64,000 nucleotides of DNA, from NCBI RefSeq assembly GCF_016811105.1, contig NZ_JAFBGM010000001.1, forward strand, positions 682,001 through 746,000, given 5' to 3'. This DNA comes from Aurantibacter crassamenti. Its GTDB lineage: Bacteria; Bacteroidota; Bacteroidia; Flavobacteriales; Flavobacteriaceae. Positions 53,422-61,539 of the stretch are shown piece after piece. The translations under genes were made by a program, and so were the position numbers. Numbering within the stretch: the stretch's first letter is position 1; each line of letters starts with the position of its first letter. The notes under the pieces were generated by a model. That model was not told the DNA's origin and ran no database searches. It worked only from the letters and a program-made list of their open reading frames with translations.

Positions 53422-54714
53422 ATGAAAATGAACCGAAGAAAAACTAATAATTACAATTCACTATTTCTAGTAATTGGTATACTCCTTTTTTCAATAAATC
53501 CTATAAATTCTCAAGAATTATTTGTAGGGTCAGCCAAACGAATACTAACTCCGAATCCATTAATAGCAGTATCAGGGGGTGTAGGAGCACCAAAACCAGT
53601 CACTACAAAAAAAGGTGAGCTTTCAGTAAGAGCCATGGTCTTTGTAAAAGGTGATGAAAAAATAGCAATTGTAAATATTGATAATTTAGGCTGGCCAGCT
53701 GCTCTTGGCAATAAGTCTAGAAAACTGATTAAAGACATTCCTTTTAACAACATTTTAATTGGAGCAACTCATACACACAGTGCTCCTGATGCATATGCCT
53801 TTCCTGATGAAAATGGCAATCACGCTGCCGATCTTGATTATCTTGAATGGTGTACCGTTCAAATAGCAGATGCGGTTAATGAGGCATATCAAAATAAAGA
53901 ACCTGCTCAACTTAAAATTTCAGTAGAAAAAATAGAAGGTAAAATTGCTTACAATTATTACGCTCCAGATTTATATGATCCGAGATGTGGTGTAATTCAG
54001 GCTATTAGCACTAAAGGGAAAAATAAAAACAAGCCTATTGTTACGTTGGTCAATTATGCTATTCACCCAGAGGTAATTGGCAATAAGCAAGGTATATTGA
54101 GTCCCGATTTAATTGGCCCATTATATAATAGGTTAGAAGAAAAAACCGGCGGAATGGCAATTTTCATGAATGGAGCACAAGGCGGAATGGTTACTGCTGA
54201 TAACCGATTAGAAAATGGCAAAGAAGCCAATGATTGGGAAGAATGTAAAAGAATTGGTTACTTACTAGCTGACGAAGCCATTCGAATAATTGCTAATGCT
54301 CCTATTCAAGAAAACCCCAATATTCTTTGTTCAAGTAAAAATGTAAGTTTTCCGATTGAATCAGAAATGATGCGTTTCATTCTGAAAAACTCACCATTAA
54401 GTATGGCGTCTTCAGATGATGGCAAAATAAGTACCACTATTAATTTATTGAATATTGGAACAGCGCAAATTTTAACCATACCAGGTGAAGCATTACCAAA
54501 CATTGGCTACTACTTGAAAAGAAAAATGCCAACTAAAAATCCGTTTCTATTCGGATTAACTAATGACGCATTCGGTTACATTTTAACCAAAGAAGACTTT
54601 AACAGCTTTGAACGATATGCCTATGTAAGTCGTACCAGTTTAGGGGAAATGACTGGAGAAATTTTGATTTCCGAACTTTTAGAAATGATAAAAAACAATC
54701 CAAAACCACAATAA
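53422..54714 (+). CDS. Secreted neutral-ceramidase-fold hydrolase 1
   Basis: Secreted protein of about 430 residues (start ATG 53422 or 53428, which gives a proper signal peptide; the frame extends to 53386, the numbering used here). It has the neutral/alkaline ceramidase zinc-site pattern: A-T-H-T-H-S-A-P (H129, H131), N-Y-A-I-H-P (H227), I-P-G-E-A near 366 and G-Y-I-L near 398. The segment where Pseudomonas ceramidase has its nucleophile Ser (G-D-V-S-P-N) reads G-A-Q-G-G-M-V, so by eye the Ser is missing. It leads a plus-strand operon whose next gene starts 15 bases later. An amidase or esterase of unknown substrate is as likely as a ceramidase. Confidence 0.82.
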   Translation: MKMNRRKTNNYNSLFLVIGILLFSINPINSQELFVGSAKRILTPNPLIAVSGGVGAPKPVTTKKGELSVRAMVFVKGDEKIAIVNIDNLGWPAALGNKSRKLIKDIPFNNILIGATHTHSAPDAYAFPDENGNHAADLDYLEWCTVQIADAVNEAYQNKEPAQLKISVEKIEGKIAYNYYAPDLYDPRCGVIQAISTKGKNKNKPIVTLVNYAIHPEVIGNKQGILSPDLIGPLYNRLEEKTGGMAIFMNGAQGGMVTADNRLENGKEANDWEECKRIGYLLADEAIRIIANAPIQENPNILCSSKNVSFPIESEMMRFILKNSPLSMASSDDGKISTTINLLNIGTAQILTIPGEALPNIGYYLKRKMPTKNPFLFGLTNDAFGYILTKEDFNSFERYAYVSRTSLGEMTGEILISELLEMIKNNPKPQ

Positions 54715-54729
54715 GTAAACAAACGCAAA

Positions 54730-56118
54730 ATGAAAATAACATTTAAAATCTTACTATTAATTGCTGTAGTATTTTTAGCCTCATGCCGTGAAAATTCGAA
54801 AAAAACAGAAGAACCAAAAGCAGTAGCTGCAATTGAAGTGACACCAGAAAATGCATTAGAAAATTATTTAAAAACACCCGATGACTCATACGCGTGGCAA
54901 TTAAAAGATTCTTTTGAATTAGGAGATGTCAAAGCTTATAATCTTTTATTGACGAGTCAAACCTGGCGCAAACATGTTTGGAAACATCAATTAACACTTT
55001 TAGTACCGAAAGAAGTAAAATATGATGGAGCACTTTTATTTATTACCGGAGGTCATCTAAAAGACGGTTTGCCAAAATGGACTCCCCAAGATGACATTGA
55101 CGAAACAGGCCCAATGGCACTTGTTGCACAAAAGAATAAGGCTGTTTTGGCAATAATTCGTCAAGTGCCCATGCAACCTTTGTATGAAGGTGATTTGGTT
55201 GAAGACCAATTAATCTCATATACTTTACATCAATACAAACAAGATAAAGATTTGACTTGGCCTTTACTTTTTCCAATGGTGAAAAGTGCTGTACGCGGAA
55301 TGGATGCGGTTCAAGAATTTTCAAAACAAAAGCTAAACAAAGACATTACAAGATTTACAGTTGCGGGAGCGTCTAAAAGAGGTTGGACAACTTGGCTCAC
55401 AGGGGCAAGTGATCAAAGGGTTGAAGCCATAGGCCCTATGGTTATTGATGTTTTAAATATGCCTGTCAGTTTAGATTATCATTTAACTGCATGGAATGAG
55501 TACAGTATTCAAATCAACGATTATATAAAACTTGAAATTCCGCAAACCGTGAAAACAGCAGATGGTAATGCACTTACTCAAATGATTGACCCATACTCTT
55601 ATCGTGAAAAACTAACGATGCCAAAACTTATTTTTATTGGCACCAATGATGAGTACTGGCCTGTTGATGCAGTTAAAAATTACATAACTGATATACCAGG
55701 TGAAAATTATATTCACTACACACCAAATGCGGGTCATAATCTCGATGGCGGTGAAAGTGCACTAAAAGCACTAAGTGGTTTCTGGGGACATGCCTTAGCA
55801 AAAAAACCATATGAACAACTTAATTATAAGCTTAATACAGATACAAAATCAGCAACCCTCTCGGTTACATCCAATTCTGAAGATTTTAAAAACGCATACC
55901 TATGGACAGCTGATTCTGATGATCGTGACTTTAGGGATGAAGAATGGAAATCGGTAAAAATAACTCCTGCGAAAGGAAAAGAAACATCGCAAAAAATATC
56001 TTTTCCTAAAAAAGGATATAAAGCATTTTATATTGATTTAGAATATGTAGATCAGAACGGTGGCACGTACACCAAAAGCACAAGAATGTATCTCGCTGAT
56101 GACGATGAAGTACTCTAA
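54730..56118 (+). CDS. PhoPQ-activated pathogenicity-related (PqaA-like) lipoprotein
   Basis: Lipoprotein of 462 residues (lipobox L-A-S-C) with an alpha/beta-hydrolase fold of the PhoPQ_related family. T-V-A-G-A-S-K-R-G-W-T-T-W near residue 212 is the family's nucleophile-type segment, and I-G-P-M-V-I-D-V-L-N-M plus the C-terminal N-A-G-H-N-L-D-G-G (a likely His) complete it. The role in bacteria is not settled: some relatives are described with antimicrobial peptide resistance, others in polysaccharide loci. It starts 15 bases after the ceramidase-fold gene, and its stop overlaps the start of the next hydrolase. Confidence 0.88.
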   Translation: MKITFKILLLIAVVFLASCRENSKKTEEPKAVAAIEVTPENALENYLKTPDDSYAWQLKDSFELGDVKAYNLLLTSQTWRKHVWKHQLTLLVPKEVKYDGALLFITGGHLKDGLPKWTPQDDIDETGPMALVAQKNKAVLAIIRQVPMQPLYEGDLVEDQLISYTLHQYKQDKDLTWPLLFPMVKSAVRGMDAVQEFSKQKLNKDITRFTVAGASKRGWTTWLTGASDQRVEAIGPMVIDVLNMPVSLDYHLTAWNEYSIQINDYIKLEIPQTVKTADGNALTQMIDPYSYREKLTMPKLIFIGTNDEYWPVDAVKNYITDIPGENYIHYTPNAGHNLDGGESALKALSGFWGHALAKKPYEQLNYKLNTDTKSATLSVTSNSEDFKNAYLWTADSDDRDFRDEEWKSVKITPAKGKETSQKISFPKKGYKAFYIDLEYVDQNGGTYTKSTRMYLADDDEVL

Positions 56119-57019
56119 AAAAATACGAAACTGGGGTATATTTTCAATCGCAATTATCGTTGCCGGTTTCTCTATTTTTGAAATCATTAAAGATACAAGC
56201 AACAGCTTACCAATAGCTTCTTATTATAATTATGACAAGGCTATTCCGTTGAGAGATTCAGTAAAAACACTAATAGATACAACTGATTTTTCACTGTATT
56301 CCGTTTCATACAAAAGTATTCATGACCAAAGAGTAACAGGCTTGTTAGGGCTTCCTAAGAAAAGTTTAACTCCATTACCAGTAATAATTTTAATGCATGG
56401 TCTCGGCGATAGCAAAACAGTTGATTATGTAGAATACGGTAATAATTACTTTCTCAAGAATGGCTACGCTGTTTTACGTATTGACATCAGTAATCATGGT
56501 GAGCGAAAAACCGATGTTTATGATTTTGATTTTACCGGAGAATACAAATATTGGTCTCGTAATATAATTAGTCAAACGGTCTTCGATCTGCGCAGAGCAG
56601 TAGACTTTATAGCAACTAGAAAAGAACTCGATCAAAACAGAATTGGTTACTATGGTATAAGCCTTGGTGGTATAATAGGCACAATTTTTTGTGGTGTTGA
56701 TAGTAGAATTAAAGTTCCGGTAATTGCTTTAGCCGGTGGTCAGCTGAATTTGCTCTATGAAAAAAATGCACTTACTCAAGAAGCTAAAGATTTTGTAAGC
56801 ATTATTGAGCCATTAAATTTTGTGCAGCACATTACACCACGTCCATTATTAATGCTCAATGCGAAGAATGATGAGATTGTGCCCCCTGCCATGAGTAAAT
56901 TGCTGTATTACGAAGCAAAAGAACCAAAAGAAATAATTTGGTATGATGCTAAGCATAGAGATGCTCCAATTGACACGATTTATGGTGATGGTTTAGATTG
57001 GTTTAACAAACACTTATAA
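56099..57019 (+). CDS. Alpha/beta hydrolase, esterase-like
   Basis: The frame begins at GTG 56060, but ATG at 56099 (or 56105) inside the end of the preceding gene is a better start; the overlap of about 20 bases suggests translational coupling. About 306 residues: an N-terminal membrane anchor (W-G-I-F-S-I-A-I-I-V-A-G-F), then an alpha/beta hydrolase with L-M-H-G-L-G-D (oxyanion region), the nucleophile elbow G-Y-Y-G-I-S-L-G-G, an Asp in N-A-K-N-D-E-I-V and a His in D-A-K-H-R. It resembles dienelactone-hydrolase or acetylxylan-esterase types. A periplasm-facing, membrane-anchored deacylating esterase is the reasonable reading. Confidence 0.85.
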   Translation: MTMKYSKKIRNWGIFSIAIIVAGFSIFEIIKDTSNSLPIASYYNYDKAIPLRDSVKTLIDTTDFSLYSVSYKSIHDQRVTGLLGLPKKSLTPLPVIILMHGLGDSKTVDYVEYGNNYFLKNGYAVLRIDISNHGERKTDVYDFDFTGEYKYWSRNIISQTVFDLRRAVDFIATRKELDQNRIGYYGISLGGIIGTIFCGVDSRIKVPVIALAGGQLNLLYEKNALTQEAKDFVSIIEPLNFVQHITPRPLLMLNAKNDEIVPPAMSKLLYYEAKEPKEIIWYDAKHRDAPIDTIYGDGLDWFNKHL

Positions 57020-57028
57020 GATAATACT

Positions 57029-58039
57029 ATGAAAAAAAACACGCTAAATAATGCTGCAATAATTCTTTGCTCCCTATTATTTTTAAATTGTGGAGAAAAG
57101 AAAAAAAGTAATACAAGTCAAGTTGAAGAACCTGTGACAAAAACATCAAATACATGGGCTGAAAAACTAGGTTGGCCAGCAAACAAAAAAGTAATTATGC
57201 TACATGCTGACGACATAGGCATGTGCCCAGAAGCCAACACTGCTGCTGAAAAAATGTTAGTTGATGGTGTTATTCAATCAGCTGCAGTTATGATACCATG
57301 CCCTAATGCAGAAGAATTTATTTCATGGGCAAAAAGCAATCCGAAAATGGATGTTGGTTTGCATTTAACTTTAACTAGTGAATGGAAAACTTATCGATGG
57401 GGAACAGTAACACCTGAAGCGGAAGTTCCGGGATTATTGGACGAACATAATAAAATGTGGCATGAAGTTCCGCAAGTAGTTGAACATGCTTCAGCGGAGG
57501 AAGTTGAAAAAGAAATTCGTGCACAAATTGAACAATCAATAGCATGGGGTCATCGCCCAGATCATATTGACACACATATGGGCACTTTATTTGGTCACCC
57601 AAGTTATGTTAAAGCCTATATGAAAGTAGCTGAAGAATATGGTATTCCTGCAAACATCATAGACATTTCAAACCCTAAAGTTTTGGCTGAATTTAGAAGT
57701 AAAGGTTATCCTATGGATGATAGTGTGGTAAAAATGTCTGAAGCATACACCTTACCAAAGTTGGATTATTTTACCAGTGCACCAAATGCAAAAACATATG
57801 AAGAGAAAATTGACAATTTCAAAAAATTAATTCAAGGTTTAGACGCTGGTCTTACTGAAATTATTTTTCATCCTTCAGTGTTAACCGAAAATTTAAAGAC
57901 CATTACAGGTTCATGGCAACAACGGTCTTGGGAATCACAAATGTTCTCTGATTCAGACCTAATTCAATTCTTTAAAGACGAAGGTATCATCTTTACAAAT
58001 TGGCAAGAAATAATGGAGCGACATAAAAAGTTGAAATGA
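57029..58039 (+). CDS. ChbG/YdjC-family carbohydrate deacetylase-like lipoprotein
   Basis: Lipoprotein of 336 residues (lipobox L-N-C) of the YdjC/ChbG family, which removes acetyl groups from chito-oligosaccharides. Metal-site features are H-A-D-D-I-G (D61, D62), G-L-H-L-T-L-T (H112), and H-I-D-T-H (H179, D181, H183). The E. coli enzyme is cytoplasmic; here the lipobox puts the protein outside. It follows the esterase gene by ten bases and precedes a transporter, so removal of N- or O-acyl groups from a sugar is plausible. Target not known. Confidence 0.88.
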   Translation: MKKNTLNNAAIILCSLLFLNCGEKKKSNTSQVEEPVTKTSNTWAEKLGWPANKKVIMLHADDIGMCPEANTAAEKMLVDGVIQSAAVMIPCPNAEEFISWAKSNPKMDVGLHLTLTSEWKTYRWGTVTPEAEVPGLLDEHNKMWHEVPQVVEHASAEEVEKEIRAQIEQSIAWGHRPDHIDTHMGTLFGHPSYVKAYMKVAEEYGIPANIIDISNPKVLAEFRSKGYPMDDSVVKMSEAYTLPKLDYFTSAPNAKTYEEKIDNFKKLIQGLDAGLTEIIFHPSVLTENLKTITGSWQQRSWESQMFSDSDLIQFFKDEGIIFTNWQEIMERHKKLK

Positions 58040-58134
58040 TAAAATATGATGCATAACAAATAAGATAACATTAACAGGATATTGTTTAATTGGGTTTCTT
58101 TGTATGTAAACGCTTAATTTATAAGGTTCAATAA

Positions 58135-58995
58135 ATGGATTCTACTACAGGAATCATACTGGCTATTTCGCTGATCATTATTATGTTCGGCATGGGCTTG
58201 TCTTTAACTATATCTGACTTTAAACGTATATTCATTTACCCAAAGGCGATAATTATTGGCCTTTGTTGTCAAATAATAATATTACCTGTAATCGGTTTTG
58301 CAATTGCAACCATTTTAAATCTATCGCCAACAATTGCAATTGGCATCATGCTTTTGTCTGCCTGCCCAGGAGGCCCAACTTCAAATATGTTAACCTTTTT
58401 AGCCAAAGGTGATTTAGCATTATCAGTGTCTTTAACTGCCGCGGCGAGTATACTTACAATTTTTACAATTCCTCTAATTGTTCAATTTGCGGTACAAGAA
58501 TTTGCAAATGAAAGTCAAATTATTAGTGTTGACGCAATAACAATGATTAAGCAGTTACTCGTAATTGTTTTAATACCTGTTAGCATCGGTATGTGGGTTA
58601 AACATAAATTTGGAGCATTCGCAACACGAATGGAAAAGCCTGTAAAAATCATTTCAGCAATCATATTTATTTTAGTTATAGTTGGCATTACACTTAGCCT
58701 TAGAGATGTTATTGTTTCTTATTTAAAAGAAGCTGGTTTACCTGCTGTTTTACTAAATCTAAGCACAATGACGATTGGCTTCGTTTTAGCCGTACTTTTT
58801 AAACTGAGTAAAAAACAAGCAATTAGTATTTCTATTGAAACAGGAATACAAAATGGAACTTTAGCTATAACCTTAGCCACAATTGCATTAAACAATGCCG
58901 AATTTGCAATAGTTCCTGCGATTTATGGGCTTTTAATGTACATATCAGCTACCATAATAATATTAAGCAGAAAGTCTTTGGGTGTGAAAAATTAA
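58135..58995 (+). CDS. Bile-acid:sodium-symporter-family (BASS) transporter
   Basis: Inner-membrane protein of 286 residues with about nine hydrophobic segments, of the BASS / sodium-dependent organic-anion family. M-F-G-M-G-L-S-L-T-I-S-D-F near the start, L-L-S-A-C-P-G-G-P-T-S-N-M-L in the middle (the typical core motif) and I-S-I-E-T-G-I-Q-N-G-T-L-A near the end mark the family. It lies in the hydrolase operon, 95 bases after the deacetylase-like gene. It may import the acid or lipid-like product of the surrounding enzymes. Confidence 0.9.
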   Translation: MDSTTGIILAISLIIIMFGMGLSLTISDFKRIFIYPKAIIIGLCCQIIILPVIGFAIATILNLSPTIAIGIMLLSACPGGPTSNMLTFLAKGDLALSVSLTAAASILTIFTIPLIVQFAVQEFANESQIISVDAITMIKQLLVIVLIPVSIGMWVKHKFGAFATRMEKPVKIISAIIFILVIVGITLSLRDVIVSYLKEAGLPAVLLNLSTMTIGFVLAVLFKLSKKQAISISIETGIQNGTLAITLATIALNNAEFAIVPAIYGLLMYISATIIILSRKSLGVKN

Positions 58996-59045
58996 AATCC
59001 AAACTAATTAAATCCTAAAACATTTTAAACCTAATTTAATACCTA

Positions 59046-60125
59046 ATGAGAGCATCCTATTTAATTGCCTTTTCAATATTTTTTCTATCCTGTAATGATA
59101 AAGTTGTCGAATTACCGCCATTAATTTCAACAGATCACCCCGCTGTATTAACACAAGAATTTATTTATGAAATTTCAGATGCATTAACGCCAGAATGCCA
59201 TGCGTCAACAGTTGAAGTCAGTAACGGCATTGCTGTAGCTTCATGGTTTGGTGGTACAGAAGAAAAAAATGACGATGTAGGTATTTGGGTTTCTAGAAAA
59301 CTAAATGGGTCTTGGACAACACCAATAGAAGTGGTCAATGGTGTACAAGATGAAAATACGCGTTACCCCTGCTGGAACCCTGTATTATTCAAACCAAAAG
59401 GTGAGCCATTATACTTATTTTATAAAGTTGGTCCTAGTCCACAAGAATGGTGGGGACTTTATATGACTTCTAACGATGATGGTAAAACTTGGTCAGAACC
59501 AATTAAACTTCCAGATGGAATTTTAGGTCCCATAAAAAACCAACCAATTCAATTAGAAAATGGCACAATTATTTCGCCATCTAGTAATGAAACCAAATCA
59601 GGTGAATGGACCATTCATGTAGAACAAAGTATTGATAGTTCTAAAACTTGGACAAAAACCGGACCGCTAAACAATCATGAAGAATTTGGTGCTATTCAAC
59701 CAGTCGTTCTAAATCATGGTAACGGTAAATTGCAATTACTTAGTAGAACTGATAAAGATGTTGTTACTCAAAATTGGTCTGAAGATAACGGCCAAACATG
59801 GAGTGCTATGACCGCCACTTCATTACCAAATCCAAATTCTGGTGTGGATGGTGTTACATTAAAAGATGGACGCCATATTTTAATTTATAATCCAACTAGT
59901 AAAAATTGGGGGGATCGAGTTCCGTTGAGTTTAGGCATTTCAAAAGATGGAATAAACTGGGATCGCGCAATTGATTTAGAACCTTTACGAGAAACTACAG
60001 ATAAAGAAGGTGAAGAATATTCGTATCCAACGGTCATTCAAGCAGCAGATGGTAAAATACATTTGGTTTATACCTGGAATAGAAAAACGGTAAAATACCT
60101 TGTAATAGACCCTACTAAAATCTAA
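59046..60125 (+). CDS. Sialidase-like (BNR/Asp-box) propeller lipoprotein
   Basis: Lipoprotein of 359 residues (lipobox F-L-S-C) with a beta-propeller of the BNR_2 type. Asp-box repeats are visible: S-N-D-D-G-K-T-W, S-I-D-S-S-K-T-W, S-E-D-N-G-Q-T-W and S-K-D-G-I-N-W. It lacks the F/Y-R-I-P motif of GH33 sialidases, but W-F-G-G-T-E-E-K-N-D-D-V near residue 67 and E-C-H-A-S-T near residue 51 are typical of the wider sialidase-like family. I would not name it a sialidase without activity. It is three bases upstream of a ceramidase-fold gene and part of the same plus-strand operon. Confidence 0.85.
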   Translation: MRASYLIAFSIFFLSCNDKVVELPPLISTDHPAVLTQEFIYEISDALTPECHASTVEVSNGIAVASWFGGTEEKNDDVGIWVSRKLNGSWTTPIEVVNGVQDENTRYPCWNPVLFKPKGEPLYLFYKVGPSPQEWWGLYMTSNDDGKTWSEPIKLPDGILGPIKNQPIQLENGTIISPSSNETKSGEWTIHVEQSIDSSKTWTKTGPLNNHEEFGAIQPVVLNHGNGKLQLLSRTDKDVVTQNWSEDNGQTWSAMTATSLPNPNSGVDGVTLKDGRHILIYNPTSKNWGDRVPLSLGISKDGINWDRAIDLEPLRETTDKEGEEYSYPTVIQAADGKIHLVYTWNRKTVKYLVIDPTKI

Positions 60126-60128
60126 CCA

Positions 60129-61535
60129 ATGCAAACCAAAAGATGGCAGCGAAGGTTGTTGCGCGTATTAGGAGCATGCGCCATTATACTTTTGCTGCTT
60201 TTCTATTTCTTGACTAATACCATTTCCACAGATCCATACTTCAAATCCACGTACTATAAAAATACAGTGGCAAAAATGGATTCTTCTTTCCTTAAAAAAA
60301 TCGAAGAAAATGGACCGCTTTTAGCAGGCTTTGCAAAGGTAAATATCAGTCCAAAATATGTGGCCGAAGCACCAGATGCATCCAACGGAGAATTCAATGC
60401 AATACGAATGGCCGGTTATGGTGATGGTCAAATTGCAACAGGTGTTCATGATTCATTATTTGCAAAAGCAATAGCATTAGAAGTTAACGGCAAAGAAGTT
60501 ATTTTTTTAAGTGCTGATATGGTTGTAATTCCAGAATTGGTTGTTCAAAAGGTAGCATCAAATCTTGAAGGCACAATTTCAAGGAAACAAATTTTATTTG
60601 GCGCTACGCATACCCATGCAAGTATCGGAAATTGCATACCAAAATTTGTTGGTGAAAGTTTTAGTGGTGAATATCAACCCGAAGTCGTGGCATGGTTAGG
60701 TGAAAAGTTTACACAATTAATTCTCACTGCTCGAAAAGATAAAAAGTTAGCAACATTCGCTTCAGATTATATACGAGTACCCAATTTAATACGAAACAGA
60801 ATTATTGGTGAAACCGGAAGGTTAAATGATAAACTAAACTTAGTGTCCTTTCAACAAAATAAAGGCAAAAAAGCAGTCATCGGAATCTTTGGTGCACATG
60901 CTACAACAATAGCCACTTGGAATGATAAATTTAGTGGAGATTACCCGGGTTATTTTCAACGAAGTTTAGAATCTAAAGGAGTAGATTTAGCCTTATTTTT
61001 TGCAGGTACAGTGGGTAGTCATTCCAATAAAGGGAAAGGAGAAAAATTTGAAAAATCGAAATATATTGGTGAAACGCTAGCAGATTCTGCTGCTGTAGTC
61101 ATTAACAAAATGGAATATGATTCGGTAGTACAAATGACTGCAATTACTACTGAAATTGAAATTCCAGAATTACAAGCCTTTTATATTTCAGACCGACTTC
61201 GTGTTGCACCATGGGCAGCAAGCAAACTAATGGCCGACATGCAAACTATTTATTTACAAGGGGTAAAAATTAACGATTTAGTTTGGCTAGCTATGCCATA
61301 TGAACTTAGTGGTGAATATGGAATCGATTTAAAAAATGCATTAGAAGTAGCTGGTTTTAATTCAAGTCTTACCAGTTTCAACGGACAATATCTAGGCTAC
61401 ATAGTACCTCAAAAATATTATTATTTTGACACCTATGAAGCTCGATTAATGGGTTGGTATGGCCCTAGCATGGGTGATTATTTAATGGAATTGAATTTTA
61501 AATTGGCCAATGAATTGACCGATAAAAGATTGTAA
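60129..61535 (+). CDS. Membrane-anchored neutral-ceramidase-fold hydrolase 2
   Basis: A 468-residue protein with an N-terminal membrane segment (L-L-R-V-L-G-A-C-A-I-I-L-L-L-L-F) and no clear cleavage site, so it is probably anchored. The zinc pattern is A-T-H-T-H-A-S (H161, H163), G-A-H-A-T-T (H257), M-P-Y-E-L and Y-L-G-Y-I-V. At the nucleophile site it has T-V-G-S-H-S-N (S299), which could align with the catalytic Ser of ceramidase; the other two members here lack it. It starts three bases after the sialidase-like gene, and four bases separate it from the next ceramidase-fold gene. Confidence 0.82.
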   Translation: MQTKRWQRRLLRVLGACAIILLLLFYFLTNTISTDPYFKSTYYKNTVAKMDSSFLKKIEENGPLLAGFAKVNISPKYVAEAPDASNGEFNAIRMAGYGDGQIATGVHDSLFAKAIALEVNGKEVIFLSADMVVIPELVVQKVASNLEGTISRKQILFGATHTHASIGNCIPKFVGESFSGEYQPEVVAWLGEKFTQLILTARKDKKLATFASDYIRVPNLIRNRIIGETGRLNDKLNLVSFQQNKGKKAVIGIFGAHATTIATWNDKFSGDYPGYFQRSLESKGVDLALFFAGTVGSHSNKGKGEKFEKSKYIGETLADSAAVVINKMEYDSVVQMTAITTEIEIPELQAFYISDRLRVAPWAASKLMADMQTIYLQGVKINDLVWLAMPYELSGEYGIDLKNALEVAGFNSSLTSFNGQYLGYIVPQKYYYFDTYEARLMGWYGPSMGDYLMELNFKLANELTDKRL

Positions 61536-61539
61536 CATA

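Noticed and set aside
59046-60125. Calling the BNR propeller an exo-alpha-sialidase (GH33)
   Set aside because: No F/Y-R-I-P motif is visible; only the Asp boxes are shared, which many propellers have.
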